Shown: piece by piece, positions 1 to 10,157 of the stretch
Layout: every line of letters begins with the position of its first letter
Numbering within the stretch: position 1 is the stretch's first letter
DNA from: an uncultured Roseobacter sp.
GTDB taxonomy: Bacteria > Pseudomonadota > Alphaproteobacteria > Rhodobacterales > Rhodobacteraceae
Length of the DNA: 64,000 nt
Reading direction: 5' to 3'
NCBI RefSeq assembly: GCF_947496515.1
Contig: NZ_CANMDB010000001.1
Coordinates: forward strand, 1 to 64,000
Program-made: the position numbers and the translations under genes
The notes under the pieces: generated by a model
The model's database searches: none
Told to the model about the DNA's origin: nothing
Seen by the model: only the letters and a program-made list of their open reading frames with translations

Positions 1-192
1 GAAACCATCGTCCAGATGGACCAAACGCCAATCATGCACTAACAATCAAATTGGACCACTCAGGTGGGGCTGATCACAGGCAGTGCTGACAATGAACCTA
101 CCGCATCCAACAAGGATGGTTTATGCTCAGATAAACCCAATAAAGATAATGATACCAATAGATTGCGACCGTGACGGCGATCTGGAGGCAGG
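1..192. other. non-coding left flank of the integrated element
   Basis: No complete gene is seen. Frame 1 is open from base 1 to a TAA at 40-42, which could be the last 13 residues of a gene starting left of the window, but nothing identifies it. The stretch is visibly more A+T rich than the chromosome from 1.9 kb onward. It ends in the ribosome binding site of the recombinase, GGAGG at 184-188. Confidence 0.4.
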
Positions 193-1824
<1,632 letters not shown>

Positions 1825-1827
<3 letters not shown>

Positions 1828-1853
1828 TTAGACGCAAACCAAAAGCGGCGCAA
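1825..1853 (-). promoter_or_regulatory. probable promoter of tRNA-Thr
   Basis: On the minus strand, TTGCGC (1848-1853) and TAATCA (1825-1830) are separated by exactly 17 bases. This puts transcription start about eight bases before the mature tRNA 5' end. The -10 element overlaps the stop codon of the recombinase. The matches are partial, so this rests mainly on spacing and position. Confidence 0.45.
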
Positions 1854-1896
1854 GCCCAATCTGGACCCTGCGGGTTGGCTGCGCTAGAGAAGCGCC

Positions 1897-2067
1897 ATGG
1901 TACCGAAGGCAGGGCCCGAAGCGGCGGAAAACAAACGGCAGGACCGGCTCAAGAACGCGCTCAAGCAGAACTTGGCCCGGCGCAAGCAGCAGGCCCGCGC
2001 GCGGTCGGCAGAGCAGAGCAAAGACGCAGGGCGGTCGGACCCAACCGAACCGGAAAAGGACGCATAA
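1897..2067 (+). CDS. small basic protein upstream of murA
   Basis: A 56-residue ORF ends five bases before murA. It is dominated by Lys, Arg, Gln and Ala. Residues about 14-37 form a strongly charged, probably helical stretch containing [17 protein letters not shown], and the tail is acidic. No membrane segment or signal peptide is present. The first ATG after the tRNA promoter region gives this frame, and its tight spacing suggests co-transcription with murA. I believe similar short Arg/Lys-rich proteins precede murA in other Rhodobacterales, but this is from memory. Function is unknown; binding to nucleic acid or ribosomes would fit the composition. Confidence 0.65.
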   Translation: MVPKAGPEAAENKRQDRLKNALKQNLARRKQQARARSAEQSKDAGRSDPTEPEKDA

Positions 2068-2071
2068 GCGC

Positions 2072-3340
2072 ATGGATTCCATTCTCGTCACGGGCGGCGG
2101 GCCGCTGAGCGGTCAGATACCGATTGCGGGGGCGAAAAACGCCTGTCTCACCCTGATGCCTGCGACGCTGCTCAGTGATGAGCCGCTGACCCTGATTAAT
2201 GCGCCGCGGCTGAGCGACATTCGCACGATGACGCAGCTGCTGCAGTCATTGGGGGCGGAGGTGACCTCACTGCAAGCGGGGCAGGTTCTCGCGCTGTCCA
2301 GCCATGACATTACCAATCACACCGCGCATTATGACATCGTGCGCAAGATGCGCGCCTCGATCCTGGTGCTGGGGCCAATGCTCGCGCGGTCGGGCCATGC
2401 GATCGTCTCGCTGCCGGGGGGGTGTGCCATCGGGGCGCGGCCCGTCGATCTGCACCTCAAGGCGCTGGAGGCGATGGGAGCCGAGCTGGAACTGCGCGAC
2501 GGCTACGTTCACGCCAGCGCCCCAAGTGGGCTACGGGGCGGGACGGTAGATTTCGATTTCGCCTCTGTGGGGGCGACGGAAAACGCGCTGATGGCCGCGA
2601 CGTTGGCCAAGGGGACGACGGTGCTGAACAATGCCGCGCGCGAGCCTGAGATCGTGGATCTGGCGCGCTGCCTGCGGGCGATGGGCGCGCGCATTGCGGG
2701 CGAGGGAACCTCGATCATCTCGATCGAAGGGGTCGAGCGGCTGGGCGGTGCGACGCACACGGTCGTCACCGACAGGATTGAGCTGGGGACCTATATGCTG
2801 GCACCGGCGATCTGTGGCGGCGAAGTCGAGCTTTTGGGCGGACGGATCAGCCTGCTGGAGGCCTTTTGCGAGAAGCTGGACGCAGCGGGCGTCGAGGTCT
2901 CGGAGACGGACGCCGGGCTCAAGGTCCGACGCCGCGCGGATGCAATCCACGCTGTGGACGTGACCACCGAACCTTTTCCGGGCTTTCCCACTGATCTGCA
3001 GGCGCAGATGATGGCGCTGCTGTGCACCGCCGAGGGCACCTCCGTGCTGGAGGAGAAGATCTTCGAGAACCGCTTCATGCATGCGCCCGAGTTGATGCGC
3101 ATGGGGGCCGACATCAACGTGCAGGGGGGGACGGCCCGCGTGACCGGGGTCAAGCAGCTGAAGGGCGCGCCGGTGATGGCGACAGATCTGCGGGCGTCCG
3201 TGTCGCTGATCCTGGCGGGGCTCGCAGCGGAGGGGGAGACGCGTGTGGGCCGGGTCTATCACCTGGATCGTGGCTACGAGCACGTGGTCGCCAAACTGTC
3301 AGGTGTTGGCGCGAACATCGAACGGATCTCCGACACATGA
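2072..3340 (+). CDS. murA: UDP-N-acetylglucosamine 1-carboxyvinyltransferase
   Basis: Cytoplasmic enzyme for the first committed step of peptidoglycan synthesis, transferring enolpyruvate from PEP to UDP-GlcNAc. At 422 residues it has the usual family length. The Lys22-Asn23 pair lies near the N-terminus, and [15 protein letters not shown] contains Cys118, the residue attacked by fosfomycin in the family. The two-domain EPSP-synthase-like fold is complete. Its stop codon overlaps the start of the DUF2948 gene (ATGA), so the two are translationally coupled. Confidence 0.97.
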   Translation: MDSILVTGGGPLSGQIPIAGAKNACLTLMPATLLSDEPLTLINAPRLSDIRTMTQLLQSLGAEVTSLQAGQVLALSSHDITNHTAHYDIVRKMRASILVLGPMLARSGHAIVSLPGGCAIGARPVDLHLKALEAMGAELELRDGYVHASAPSGLRGGTVDFDFASVGATENALMAATLAKGTTVLNNAAREPEIVDLARCLRAMGARIAGEGTSIISIEGVERLGGATHTVVTDRIELGTYMLAPAICGGEVELLGGRISLLEAFCEKLDAAGVEVSETDAGLKVRRRADAIHAVDVTTEPFPGFPTDLQAQMMALLCTAEGTSVLEEKIFENRFMHAPELMRMGADINVQGGTARVTGVKQLKGAPVMATDLRASVSLILAGLAAEGETRVGRVYHLDRGYEHVVAKLSGVGANIERISDT

Positions 3341-3804
3341 GTGATGCGCGTTTTGAGGACGGGCGCAGCGCGCCGCTGAATATCGGGGCGCTGGATGCCG
3401 AAGACCTCTCTGTGATCTCATCGCTGACGCAAGATGCGGTCTTCCCGGCCTCCGAGATGCGGTGGGAAAGCGCCGGGCGGCGCTTTGCACTGCTGCTCAA
3501 CCGGTTTCGCTGGGAGGAGGGTGCGGCGCGCAGCGCAGCCCCCGAACGCGTGCAGTCGCTGCTGGTCTTCGACGGGGTTGCGGCGGTCGCCAGCAATGGC
3601 GTTACCCGCGGAGACGGTGATACTGTCCTGTCCCTGTTGTCGATGACTTTCGAGCCCGCCGACCCGCCCGGCGGTCACATCCTGCTCACCCTTGCGGGCG
3701 ACGGGGCCATCCGTCTGGCGGTCGAGGCGATCGAGGTGACGCTTCGGGACGTCACCCGGCCCTATCTTGCGCCCTCCCGGAAGACGCCGGATCATCCGAT
3801 CTGA
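3337..3804 (+). CDS. DUF2948 family protein
   Basis: A 155-residue cytoplasmic protein of unknown function that matches the DUF2948 family found next to murA and hisD in alphaproteobacteria. The start overlaps the murA stop by four bases. It opens with a segment on sensing or binding of unknown type (residues 8-40, [18 protein letters not shown]) and ends in a conserved-looking [15 protein letters not shown] motif. There is no signal peptide, membrane segment or catalytic motif I recognise. Coupling to murA hints at a housekeeping role. Confidence 0.8.
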   Translation: MSDARFEDGRSAPLNIGALDAEDLSVISSLTQDAVFPASEMRWESAGRRFALLLNRFRWEEGAARSAAPERVQSLLVFDGVAAVASNGVTRGDGDTVLSLLSMTFEPADPPGGHILLTLAGDGAIRLAVEAIEVTLRDVTRPYLAPSRKTPDHPI

Positions 3805-3846
3805 TCCCTGCGCCTGTGCTGCCGCTTCTCACTCAAGGTTTCGATC

Positions 3847-5148
3847 ATGCCCGTTTTTCTAAGCTCCACCGAAGCCGGTTTCGAAACCGGCTTTACCGCG
3901 CTCTTGTCCGCCAAGCGCGAGGACAGCCCCGATGTGGACGAGGCCGTCGCCGCCATCATTGCCGACGTGCGGGCCCGGGGCGATGCGGCGGTCATCGAGC
4001 TGACAGAGCGGTTTGACCGGCTGAAGCTGACACCCGCTGGCCTGCGCATCACGCAAGACGAGATTGCGACGGCCGCGGCGGCTGTGCCGGCGGACCAGCG
4101 CGACGCGCTGGCGCTGGCGGCAGAGCGCATTCGCAGCTACCACGCGCGCCAGCGTCCCGAGGATGACAGCTGGACCGACGCTGCGGGGGCCACGCTCGGT
4201 TGGCGGTGGGGGCCGGTATCCGCGGCTGGGCTCTACGTGCCGGGCGGGCTTGCGTCCTACCCCTCCTCCGTGCTGATGAACGCGATCCCGGCCAAGGTGG
4301 CCGGGGTGCCGCGGCTGGCCATGGTTGTGCCGGCACCGGATGGGGTGCTGAACCCGCTGGTGCTGGCAGCGGCGGATCTGGCGGGCGTCGATGAGGTCTA
4401 CCGGATCGGGGGCGCACAGGCCGTTGCCGCCCTGGCCTACGGGACACAGACCATCGCGCCGGTGGACAAGATCACCGGACCCGGCAACGTCTATGTGGCC
4501 GCGGCCAAGCGCCGGGTCTTCGGCAAGGTGGGCATCGACATGATCGCCGGTCCGTCCGAGATCCTGGTGATTGCGGATGCTCAGAATGATCCCGAGTGGA
4601 TCGCGCTCGACCTGCTGAGCCAAGCGGAACACGACGAGAGCGCGCAATCGATCCTGATCACCACGGATGCCGCATTTGGCCGCGCCGTGGCGGAGGCGGT
4701 GGAGCGGCAGCTGCAGGTGCTGGAACGGCGCGCCATCGCGGGTGCCGCCTGGCGCGACTTTGGCGCGGTGATCACCGTGCCGGATCTGGAAACCGCTGCC
4801 GTGCTGTCCGACCGCATCGCACCGGAGCATCTGGAGCTGTGCGTGGCGGATCCGGACGCCTTGAGCGTGCGCATCACCCATGCTGGTGCGATCTTTCTGG
4901 GACAGTGGACCCCTGAGGCCATCGGCGACTATGTGGGCGGGCCGAACCACGTGCTGCCCACGGCGCGGTCGGCGCGCTTCTCCTCGGGCCTGTCGGTGCT
5001 GGATTTCATGAAGCGCACCACCCTTGCGCGGATGACGCCTGCCGCTCTGCGCGCCGTGGGACCCGCGGCGGAGACGCTGGCGCAAACCGAGAGCCTTCAG
5101 GCGCACGGGCTGTCGGTCACCGCGCGGCTGCGCAAGCTGAACGAGTGA
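3847..5148 (+). CDS. hisD: histidinol dehydrogenase
   Basis: Catalyses the last two steps of histidine synthesis, oxidising L-histidinol to histidine with two NAD+ and a bound zinc ion. The 433 residues cover the whole family. Visible motifs are IGGAQAVAALAYGT, GPGNVYVAAAKR, GPSEILVIAD, QAEHDESAQS (Gln and His zinc or catalytic region) and GGPNHVLPT. It lies 42 bases after the DUF2948 gene in the same direction. A second histidine gene, hisI, is at 59.4 kb, so the his genes are scattered here. Confidence 0.97.
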   Translation: MPVFLSSTEAGFETGFTALLSAKREDSPDVDEAVAAIIADVRARGDAAVIELTERFDRLKLTPAGLRITQDEIATAAAAVPADQRDALALAAERIRSYHARQRPEDDSWTDAAGATLGWRWGPVSAAGLYVPGGLASYPSSVLMNAIPAKVAGVPRLAMVVPAPDGVLNPLVLAAADLAGVDEVYRIGGAQAVAALAYGTQTIAPVDKITGPGNVYVAAAKRRVFGKVGIDMIAGPSEILVIADAQNDPEWIALDLLSQAEHDESAQSILITTDAAFGRAVAEAVERQLQVLERRAIAGAAWRDFGAVITVPDLETAAVLSDRIAPEHLELCVADPDALSVRITHAGAIFLGQWTPEAIGDYVGGPNHVLPTARSARFSSGLSVLDFMKRTTLARMTPAALRAVGPAAETLAQTESLQAHGLSVTARLRKLNE

Positions 5149-5257
5149 CGCGTCCGGGGCGCAGGGTTACCCATGGGTGACCGCGCCTTGCGTCATTGCG
5201 CTTGGCCGGTGACCTGCGCTAAGCACGTGCAGTTATTGCCCTTAAATCGTCTGACCC

Positions 5258-5737
5258 ATGTCCCGTATTTCCCACATTGTCCTAGATGACGCTGGCCTGC
5301 CGCCAGCCACGCCCGAGATCGAGCAGGAGCGCCGCGTGGCGGTGTTTGATCTGCTGGAGGAAAACTCCTTTGTCCTGCCGGGACGTGAGGGCAAAGCGGT
5401 GCCGGAGGGGCCCTATCACGTCGGTCTTGCCATCAGGGACAAACGGCTGGTCTTTGACGTGCACACCGAAGATGCTGAAAAAGCGGCGGAATTTCATTTG
5501 TCGCTGGGGCCGTTCCGGCAGGTGGTGAAGGATTATTTCCAGATCTGCGAGAGCTATTTCGACGCGGTCAAAACCCTGCCCCCGAGCCAGATCGAGACGA
5601 TCGACATGGCGCGCCGCGGCATCCACAACGAGGGCAGCCGGGTGCTGCAGGAGCGGTTGGATGGCAAGGTCGAGGTCGATACGGATACGGCCCGGCGTCT
5701 GTTTACGCTGATTTGCGTGCTGCACTTCGGAGGCTGA
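5258..5737 (+). CDS. UPF0262 family protein
   Basis: A 159-residue protein recognised as UPF0262, an alphaproteobacterial family of unknown function usually found beside hisD. There is no signal peptide or membrane span. The charged, mixed alpha/beta sequence includes GPYHVGLAIRDKRLVFDVHT and IDMARRGIHNEG as conserved-looking blocks. It ends one base before the next gene, so it is probably co-transcribed with the phosphatase. The 109 bases before it hold an imperfect palindrome at 5165-5182. Confidence 0.85.
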   Translation: MSRISHIVLDDAGLPPATPEIEQERRVAVFDLLEENSFVLPGREGKAVPEGPYHVGLAIRDKRLVFDVHTEDAEKAAEFHLSLGPFRQVVKDYFQICESYFDAVKTLPPSQIETIDMARRGIHNEGSRVLQERLDGKVEVDTDTARRLFTLICVLHFGG

Positions 5738-6199
5738 ATGGACCAGAGGCTGCCAGGGTCGGTTCTGTTTTGTTGCGATCACAACGCGGTCCGCTCCCCG
5801 ATGGCCGAAGGCATCATGAAAAAGTTCTATGGCACGGGGACCTACGTGCAGTCCGCCGGGGTCAGCAATGATATGGAGATCGACGGGTTTTCCATCGCGG
5901 TCTGTCAGGAGATGGATGTCGAGCTGTCGCGCCACCGCTCGCGCAGTTTCGATGAGATGGAGAACTGGGGCGACGATTTGGGCTCTTTTGATCTGGTGAT
6001 TGCGCTCAGCCCGGCATCGCAGCGCCGGGCGCTGGATCTGACGCAGCGCTACCATCTGGAGGTGGAATACTGGCCGATCCTCGATCCGACCGGGCTTGGC
6101 GAGACGCGCGAGGCCAAGCTGGCGAGCTACCGGCAGGCGCGTGATCAGATCATGGACCGGCTGCTGGCGCGGTTCGGTCCACGGCTGGAACTGACCTGA
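5738..6199 (+). CDS. low-molecular-weight protein tyrosine phosphatase-like protein
   Basis: A 153-residue phosphatase of the LMW-PTP/arsenate reductase fold. The N-terminal P-loop reads CDHNAVRS, which keeps the essential C-x5-R-S, with a following PMAEG that matches the family. The usual CxGNxCRS has changed to CDHNAVRS, so the Gly and the second Cys are missing. A possible general-acid Asp lies in PILDPTG near residue 113. The start codon directly follows the UPF0262 stop, and a GNAT gene follows after three bases. Substrate is unknown; dephosphorylation of protein tyrosine or a small phosphoester are both possible. Confidence 0.82.
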   Translation: MDQRLPGSVLFCCDHNAVRSPMAEGIMKKFYGTGTYVQSAGVSNDMEIDGFSIAVCQEMDVELSRHRSRSFDEMENWGDDLGSFDLVIALSPASQRRALDLTQRYHLEVEYWPILDPTGLGETREAKLASYRQARDQIMDRLLARFGPRLELT

Positions 6200-6202
6200 G
6201 AG

Positions 6203-6799
6203 ATGACGCTGGCGGTGCGACGGTTGACGGGACAGGCGCTGGCCGCAGCGCTGGAGGATATTGCGCGGCTGCGGATCACGGTGTTTCGGGACTGGCCTTA
6301 CCTATATGATGGGGATCTCGCCTATGAGCGCACCTATATGCAGCCCTATGTGGAGAGCGCGCAGGCCATTGTCGTCGGCGCGTTTGACGGCGACAGGCTG
6401 GTGGGCGCCTGCACCGGCACCCCGCTCAGCGATCACAAGGCGGATTTTGCGGCGGCTTACGCGGAGACGGGGATTGACCTCGATACGGTATTCTACTGCG
6501 CCGAGAGTGTGCTGTTGAGCGGCTATCGCGGGCGGGGTGCCGGCCACCGGTTCTTTGACGCCCGCGAGGCCCACGCGCGGGATCTGGGGTTCTCGGCCAC
6601 GTGTTTCTGCGCCGTGATGCGCGAGACATCGGACCCGCGGCGACCGGCGGACTATGCGCCCCTGGACCCATTCTGGCGCAAGCGCGGCTACGCGCCTCTG
6701 CCCGGGGTGACGGCGCGGTTTGACTGGCGCGAGGTGGGCGCCACTGAGGAGAGCGCGCACGATCTGCAATTCTGGATGAGATCGCTGCCGGGCGGGTAA
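6203..6799 (+). CDS. GNAT family N-acetyltransferase
   Basis: A 198-residue protein with the GNAT acetyl-CoA fold. The core segment is YCAESVLLSGYRGRGAGHRFFDARE (about residues 100-124), where RGRGAG is the pyrophosphate-binding loop. It begins three bases after the phosphatase stop, so the three genes from 5258 form a likely operon. The long insert before the core motif is typical of GNATs with small-molecule substrates, but the substrate cannot be read from sequence. Confidence 0.8.
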   Translation: MTLAVRRLTGQALAAALEDIARLRITVFRDWPYLYDGDLAYERTYMQPYVESAQAIVVGAFDGDRLVGACTGTPLSDHKADFAAAYAETGIDLDTVFYCAESVLLSGYRGRGAGHRFFDAREAHARDLGFSATCFCAVMRETSDPRRPADYAPLDPFWRKRGYAPLPGVTARFDWREVGATEESAHDLQFWMRSLPGG

Positions 6800-6833
6800 T
6801 TTAACTTAATATCAGGGGCTTGAAGGCCGCCGC

Positions 6834-7193
6834 TCAGGTCCGGCTGCAGACGGCGCGGGCGTGATCGGCAAAGCGGCTCCACGCCTCCCAGAAGCGTTCA
6901 TTGCCCCGGGCGTCGGACTGGCGCACCACCTGTAGTTTGCCCGGCTCGCGAAAGAACGGCACGCCGCGTTGCTGATCGGCCTGGCTGAGCGTCTGGTCGG
7001 CGGCGGCCTGGATGCAGCCGCAGCGCGCGCGGGTGGCGTCTCTGCGTCCTTCGGCAAGGCAGGCGTTGGCGATGGGGCCGCTGGCGAAGGGGATGGCGGC
7101 GGTCTGTGCCACCCCCGGCGTTCGGAGCTGAGGGCTGCCGCCGCAGGCGCACAGGGCTGTCGCGGCTGAGAGCAGGAGAGCGTAACGGAACAT
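6834..7193 (-). CDS. putative small lipoprotein
   Basis: A 119-residue exported protein. The N-terminus is a short hydrophobic stretch followed by a lipobox-like LCAC, with Cys17 as the probable lipidated residue, so it is likely anchored in a membrane facing the periplasm. The mature part contains four further Cys, including CGC at 58-60, which may form disulfides. The start at 7193 is chosen because AGAGG precedes it and the signal peptide begins there; longer upstream reading is not protein-like. It is convergent with the GNAT gene. Function unknown. Confidence 0.75.
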   Translation of the reverse strand: MFRYALLLSAATALCACGGSPQLRTPGVAQTAAIPFASGPIANACLAEGRRDATRARCGCIQAAADQTLSQADQQRGVPFFREPGKLQVVRQSDARGNERFWEAWSRFADHARAVCSRT

Positions 7194-7637
7194 CGGCAAC
7201 CTCTTTAACGGCTTTCGGCGTTCGTTATGCCGCAAGCGTGCCTGTGCCGCAATCGGGTCGAGGGGGAGCCTTTGGTCGAATGACCGCGCCCCCGGCGCGC
7301 CGGGGCGTCCGCTGCGCAGGCCTCCGTCGGCCAACGCGGCGGATGGCGGGGGTGCGAGGAAAGCGTGATGCATGGGGGGAGCAGCTGTTGGCGCTGCTTC
7401 GGTCGTTTTCGGGGCTCTGCCCCGCGCGACCCTCGGACTGTCCTGCCGGACAATCCGAGGATCGCGCCCCCCGGAGTTTATCCGGCAAGATGAGAGGAGC
7501 TTGGTTTCAATCGGGCTGAACAAGGGCGGGCAGGGCGGCGGAGAGTGGCTCTCACAGGGATTTTGATTGCCCGGTGTGACAGAAGTCCTATTCTGCTGGC
7601 AACGAGCGGAAAATACCTATGAGCAAGGGGATTGCAC
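7194..7637. other. intergenic region with a palindromic repeat
   Basis: No gene is supported in these 444 bases. ORFs in several frames have unlike composition and no ribosome binding sites. The region holds the palindromic repeat at 7419-7493 and the promoters of the divergently transcribed lipoprotein and DUF2059 genes, which I cannot place. Confidence 0.6.
7419..7493 (+). repeat. GC-hairpin repeat, copy 1
   Basis: A short hairpin GGGGCTCTGCCCC is followed by a long imperfect one: GCGCGA, CCTCGGA and TGTCC pair with GGACA, TCCGAGG and TCGCGC across two single mismatches. The element ends in a 27-base tail (7467-7493) beginning CCCCCCGGAGTTTATC and ending GGCAAGATGA. The tail recurs with one mismatch in the opposite orientation at 34768-34794, also next to two GC hairpins. 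It resembles REP-type intergenic repeats. Confidence 0.7.
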
Positions 7638-8477
7638 ATGACTGCCCTGACACAGATTTGCGCGGGCTTTTTGATGCTCGTGGGGACGATGGTGCCGACG
7701 CTGAGCCTTGCGCAGACGGCGGATCTGGACCGGCTGGAGGCATTCCTGGAGGTCACCGGGTTTGATGTTGCGCTGGAGAGCATCAAGCTGAGCGCCGAGA
7801 CAGCGCCTGGCATGATCGGGCTGGAGGCGGAGGATTTCGGCGCGGAGTGGACGCGGCTGGTCGACGATGTCTTTGAGGTGGACCAGATGCACGCCATGGC
7901 GCTGGATATCCTGAGCCAGACGCTGGAGCCGGATCTGCTGACCCATGCGGTCGATTTCTACGCCTCGGATCTGGGACAGCGGTTGGTGACGGCGGAGAAT
8001 GCCTCGCACATGAAAGAAGACGAGGCGCAGAAGACCGAAGCAGGCGAGGCGATCGTGGCGGGGCTGGTGCGGCTTGGCTCGCCCCGGTTGGAGGAGCTCA
8101 AACGTCTGATCGCCGCATCGGGGTCGGAGGATGCAGCGGTGCGCGCCATTCAGGAGGTGCAGGTGCGGTTTTTGATGGCGGCGGCGGGGGCTGGCGTGAT
8201 CGATTTGCAAATGGATGAGCCCGATCTGCGGGAAAACCTCGCGCGGCAGGAGCCCGATATGCGCGCGGCGATGCAGCGCTCGGCGCTGTCGGGCTCGGCC
8301 TATACCTATCAGGCGTTCTCCGACGATGAGCTCACAGCCTATGCGGACGCGCTGGAGCATCCGGACATGGTGCGTGTCTATGAGCTGATGAATGCGGTGC
8401 AGTTCGAGATCATGGCAAACCGCTATGAGGCGGTGGCCGAGCGGCTGCGCGATCTGCGCCCGGCGCAGGAGCTTTGA
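7638..8477 (+). CDS. exported DUF2059-like protein 1
   Basis: A 279-residue protein with an N-terminal signal peptide (hydrophobic core about residues 8-20, ending in LSLAQT). The rest is helical. A block around residues 80-120 has the DUF2059-type pattern of a long helix, then DFYASDLGQRL. The ATG at 7638 is preferred because AAGGGG lies seven bases upstream; a TTG two codons earlier would sit on top of that site. Residues 80-120 align with the next gene, so the pair looks like an old tandem duplication. Likely periplasmic; function unknown. Confidence 0.75.
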   Translation: MTALTQICAGFLMLVGTMVPTLSLAQTADLDRLEAFLEVTGFDVALESIKLSAETAPGMIGLEAEDFGAEWTRLVDDVFEVDQMHAMALDILSQTLEPDLLTHAVDFYASDLGQRLVTAENASHMKEDEAQKTEAGEAIVAGLVRLGSPRLEELKRLIAASGSEDAAVRAIQEVQVRFLMAAAGAGVIDLQMDEPDLRENLARQEPDMRAAMQRSALSGSAYTYQAFSDDELTAYADALEHPDMVRVYELMNAVQFEIMANRYEAVAERLRDLRPAQEL

Positions 8478-8481
8478 GCGC

Positions 8482-9288
8482 ATGCGGGCGGTGTTTGCCC
8501 TTTGTCTGTGGTCGCTGACCGCGGCACCGGTCTGGGCCAATGCGCAAGTAACCGTGCTGATGGAGGCGCTGCGTCTGCCGGAGCTGCTGGCAGCCCTGCG
8601 TGACGAGGGGCTGAGGGATGCGGAGGATCTGAACCGCGATATGCTGCGCGGGCAGGGCGGGGCGTTCTGGCAGGAACAGATCTCGACGCTTTATCAGACG
8701 CAGGCCATGGACGCGGCTTTCTACCAGGCGCTGACGGAGGGCATGGACGACGATGATCTGGCCGCGGCCGTGGCGTTCTTTGACAGCGACCGGGGCCAGC
8801 GGATCACGGGGCTGGAGATCGCGGCGCGGCAGGCCATGGCGGATCCGGCTGTCGAAGAGGCGGCTGCGGCGGCCTTTGCCGCGCTGCCCGAGGGTGATGC
8901 CCTGGGCGCGGTGGTGGCGGGGTTTGCCGAGGTCAATGACCTGCTGGAACTCAATGTCGCGCTGACCATGAGCACCAGTTACCGTTTTTCCAAGGGTCTG
9001 GCCGATGGAGACCTGCTGGAGATAGACGATGCCGCGATCCTCGCGCAGGTCTGGGAGAGTGAAGACGCGCTGCGCGCCAGTGCCGAGACCTGGCTGACGG
9101 GGTATCTGATGCTGGCGCAGCAACCCCTGCCGCTGGCGGATGCGGAGGCCTATCTCGCCTTTGCCCGGAGCGATGCGGGGCAGGCGCTGAATGCGGCGCT
9201 CTTTCAGGGCTATGAGACGGTGTTTCGCGACATCGCCTATGGTTTGGGGCGGGCGGTGGCGCTGAACGCCACAACTGACGATATCTGA
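8482..9288 (+). CDS. exported DUF2059-like protein 2
   Basis: A 268-residue protein starting four bases after the previous stop, with a short signal peptide (residues 1-18, ending in VWANA). AVAFFDSDRGQRI around residue 105 mirrors DFYASDLGQRL of its neighbour, and a further AYLAFARSDAGQAL near the C-terminus repeats the same theme. This suggests the domain itself is internally duplicated. Probably periplasmic and co-expressed with gene 7638; function unknown. Confidence 0.75.
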   Translation: MRAVFALCLWSLTAAPVWANAQVTVLMEALRLPELLAALRDEGLRDAEDLNRDMLRGQGGAFWQEQISTLYQTQAMDAAFYQALTEGMDDDDLAAAVAFFDSDRGQRITGLEIAARQAMADPAVEEAAAAAFAALPEGDALGAVVAGFAEVNDLLELNVALTMSTSYRFSKGLADGDLLEIDDAAILAQVWESEDALRASAETWLTGYLMLAQQPLPLADAEAYLAFARSDAGQALNAALFQGYETVFRDIAYGLGRAVALNATTDDI

Positions 9289-9312
9289 GCCGCCCCATCT
9301 GTGCGATGAGAC

Positions 9313-9341
9313 TTGACACGGAAGGCATGCTGGGGCATGTG
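9313..9341 (+). promoter_or_regulatory. possible promoter of rplU-rpmA
   Basis: A perfect TTGACA (9313-9318) lies 17 bases before CATGTG (9336-9341), a weak -10. It is about 150 bases upstream of rplU and just after the preceding stop codon, a sensible position for the ribosomal protein operon. Confidence 0.35.
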
Positions 9342-9489
9342 CGCGCTTCATGGCTTTGGTGACTGCGGTCGCGGAGCCGGGAATTCAACGATCATCCCTG
9401 ACGGGGTGCGCTGTTCGAGGTGGCCGGGTTGGCCAAAACGTCCGAAGGTTCGGGGACCACAGAACGCGGGTAAGACAAAGGAAGAGACG

Positions 9490-10146
9490 ATGTTTGCAGT
9501 CCTCAAGACTGGCGGCAAGCAGTACAAGGTTCAGGCGGGCGATACGCTGCGCGTCGAGAAACTGGCTGCGGATGCGGGTGAAACCGTTCAATTCAACGAT
9601 GTTCTGATGCTGGGGGGCGACAGCCCGGTGGTCGGCGCGCCCTTCGTCAAGGACGCAGGTGTGCAGGCCGAGGTGATCGACCAGATCAAGGGCGAGAAGG
9701 TCATCAACTTCGTCAAGCGGCGCCGGAAGCACTCTTCCAAGCGGACAAAGGGTCACCGGCAGAAGCTGACGCTGATCAAGGTGACGGACATTCTGGCCTC
9801 GGGTGCTGACAAGTCCGGCGTGAAGGCCGCGATGGGCGCAGGCTCGGTCTCTGCCACGGCGGTAGAAGCGGAAGCGCCCAAGAAGAAGGCAGCACCAAAG
9901 GCGGAGGCCAAGGCCGACGCACCGGCGGCGGCACCCGCTGCGGCAGGCGCGGATGATCTGAAAAAGCTCAGCGGCGTTGGCCCTGCGCTGGAGAAGAAAC
10001 TGATCGAAGGCGGCGTGACCTCCTTTGCCCAGATTGCGGCATGGACCGAAGAGGACGTTGCTGCTATGGACGAGAAACTGTCGTTCAAAGGCCGGATCGA
10101 GCGTGAAGGCTGGATCGAACAGGCCAAAGAACTGACCAAAGGCTAA
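9490..10146 (+). CDS. rplU: 50S ribosomal protein L21 with C-terminal HhH extension
   Basis: Residues 1-103 are a complete L21 ([15 protein letters not shown] at the start, [15 protein letters not shown] near its end), which binds 23S rRNA in the large subunit. The protein then continues through a Lys/Ala-rich linker (about 104-155) into a helix-hairpin-helix-like domain (about 156-218; [15 protein letters not shown]). Standard L21 is about 100 residues, so the tail doubles it. The internal ATG at 9490 after GGAAGAGACG is used, not the longer frame from 9313. rpmA follows after 11 bases. Confidence 0.95.
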   Translation: MFAVLKTGGKQYKVQAGDTLRVEKLAADAGETVQFNDVLMLGGDSPVVGAPFVKDAGVQAEVIDQIKGEKVINFVKRRRKHSSKRTKGHRQKLTLIKVTDILASGADKSGVKAAMGAGSVSATAVEAEAPKKKAAPKAEAKADAPAAAPAAAGADDLKKLSGVGPALEKKLIEGGVTSFAQIAAWTEEDVAAMDEKLSFKGRIEREGWIEQAKELTKG

Positions 10147-10157
10147 GGAGAGACCAG

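Noticed and set aside
6799-6815. TTAACTTAA after the GNAT gene as a CtrA box
   Set aside because: Spacing does not fit TTAA-N7-TTAA and the site lies between convergent genes, where no promoter is expected.
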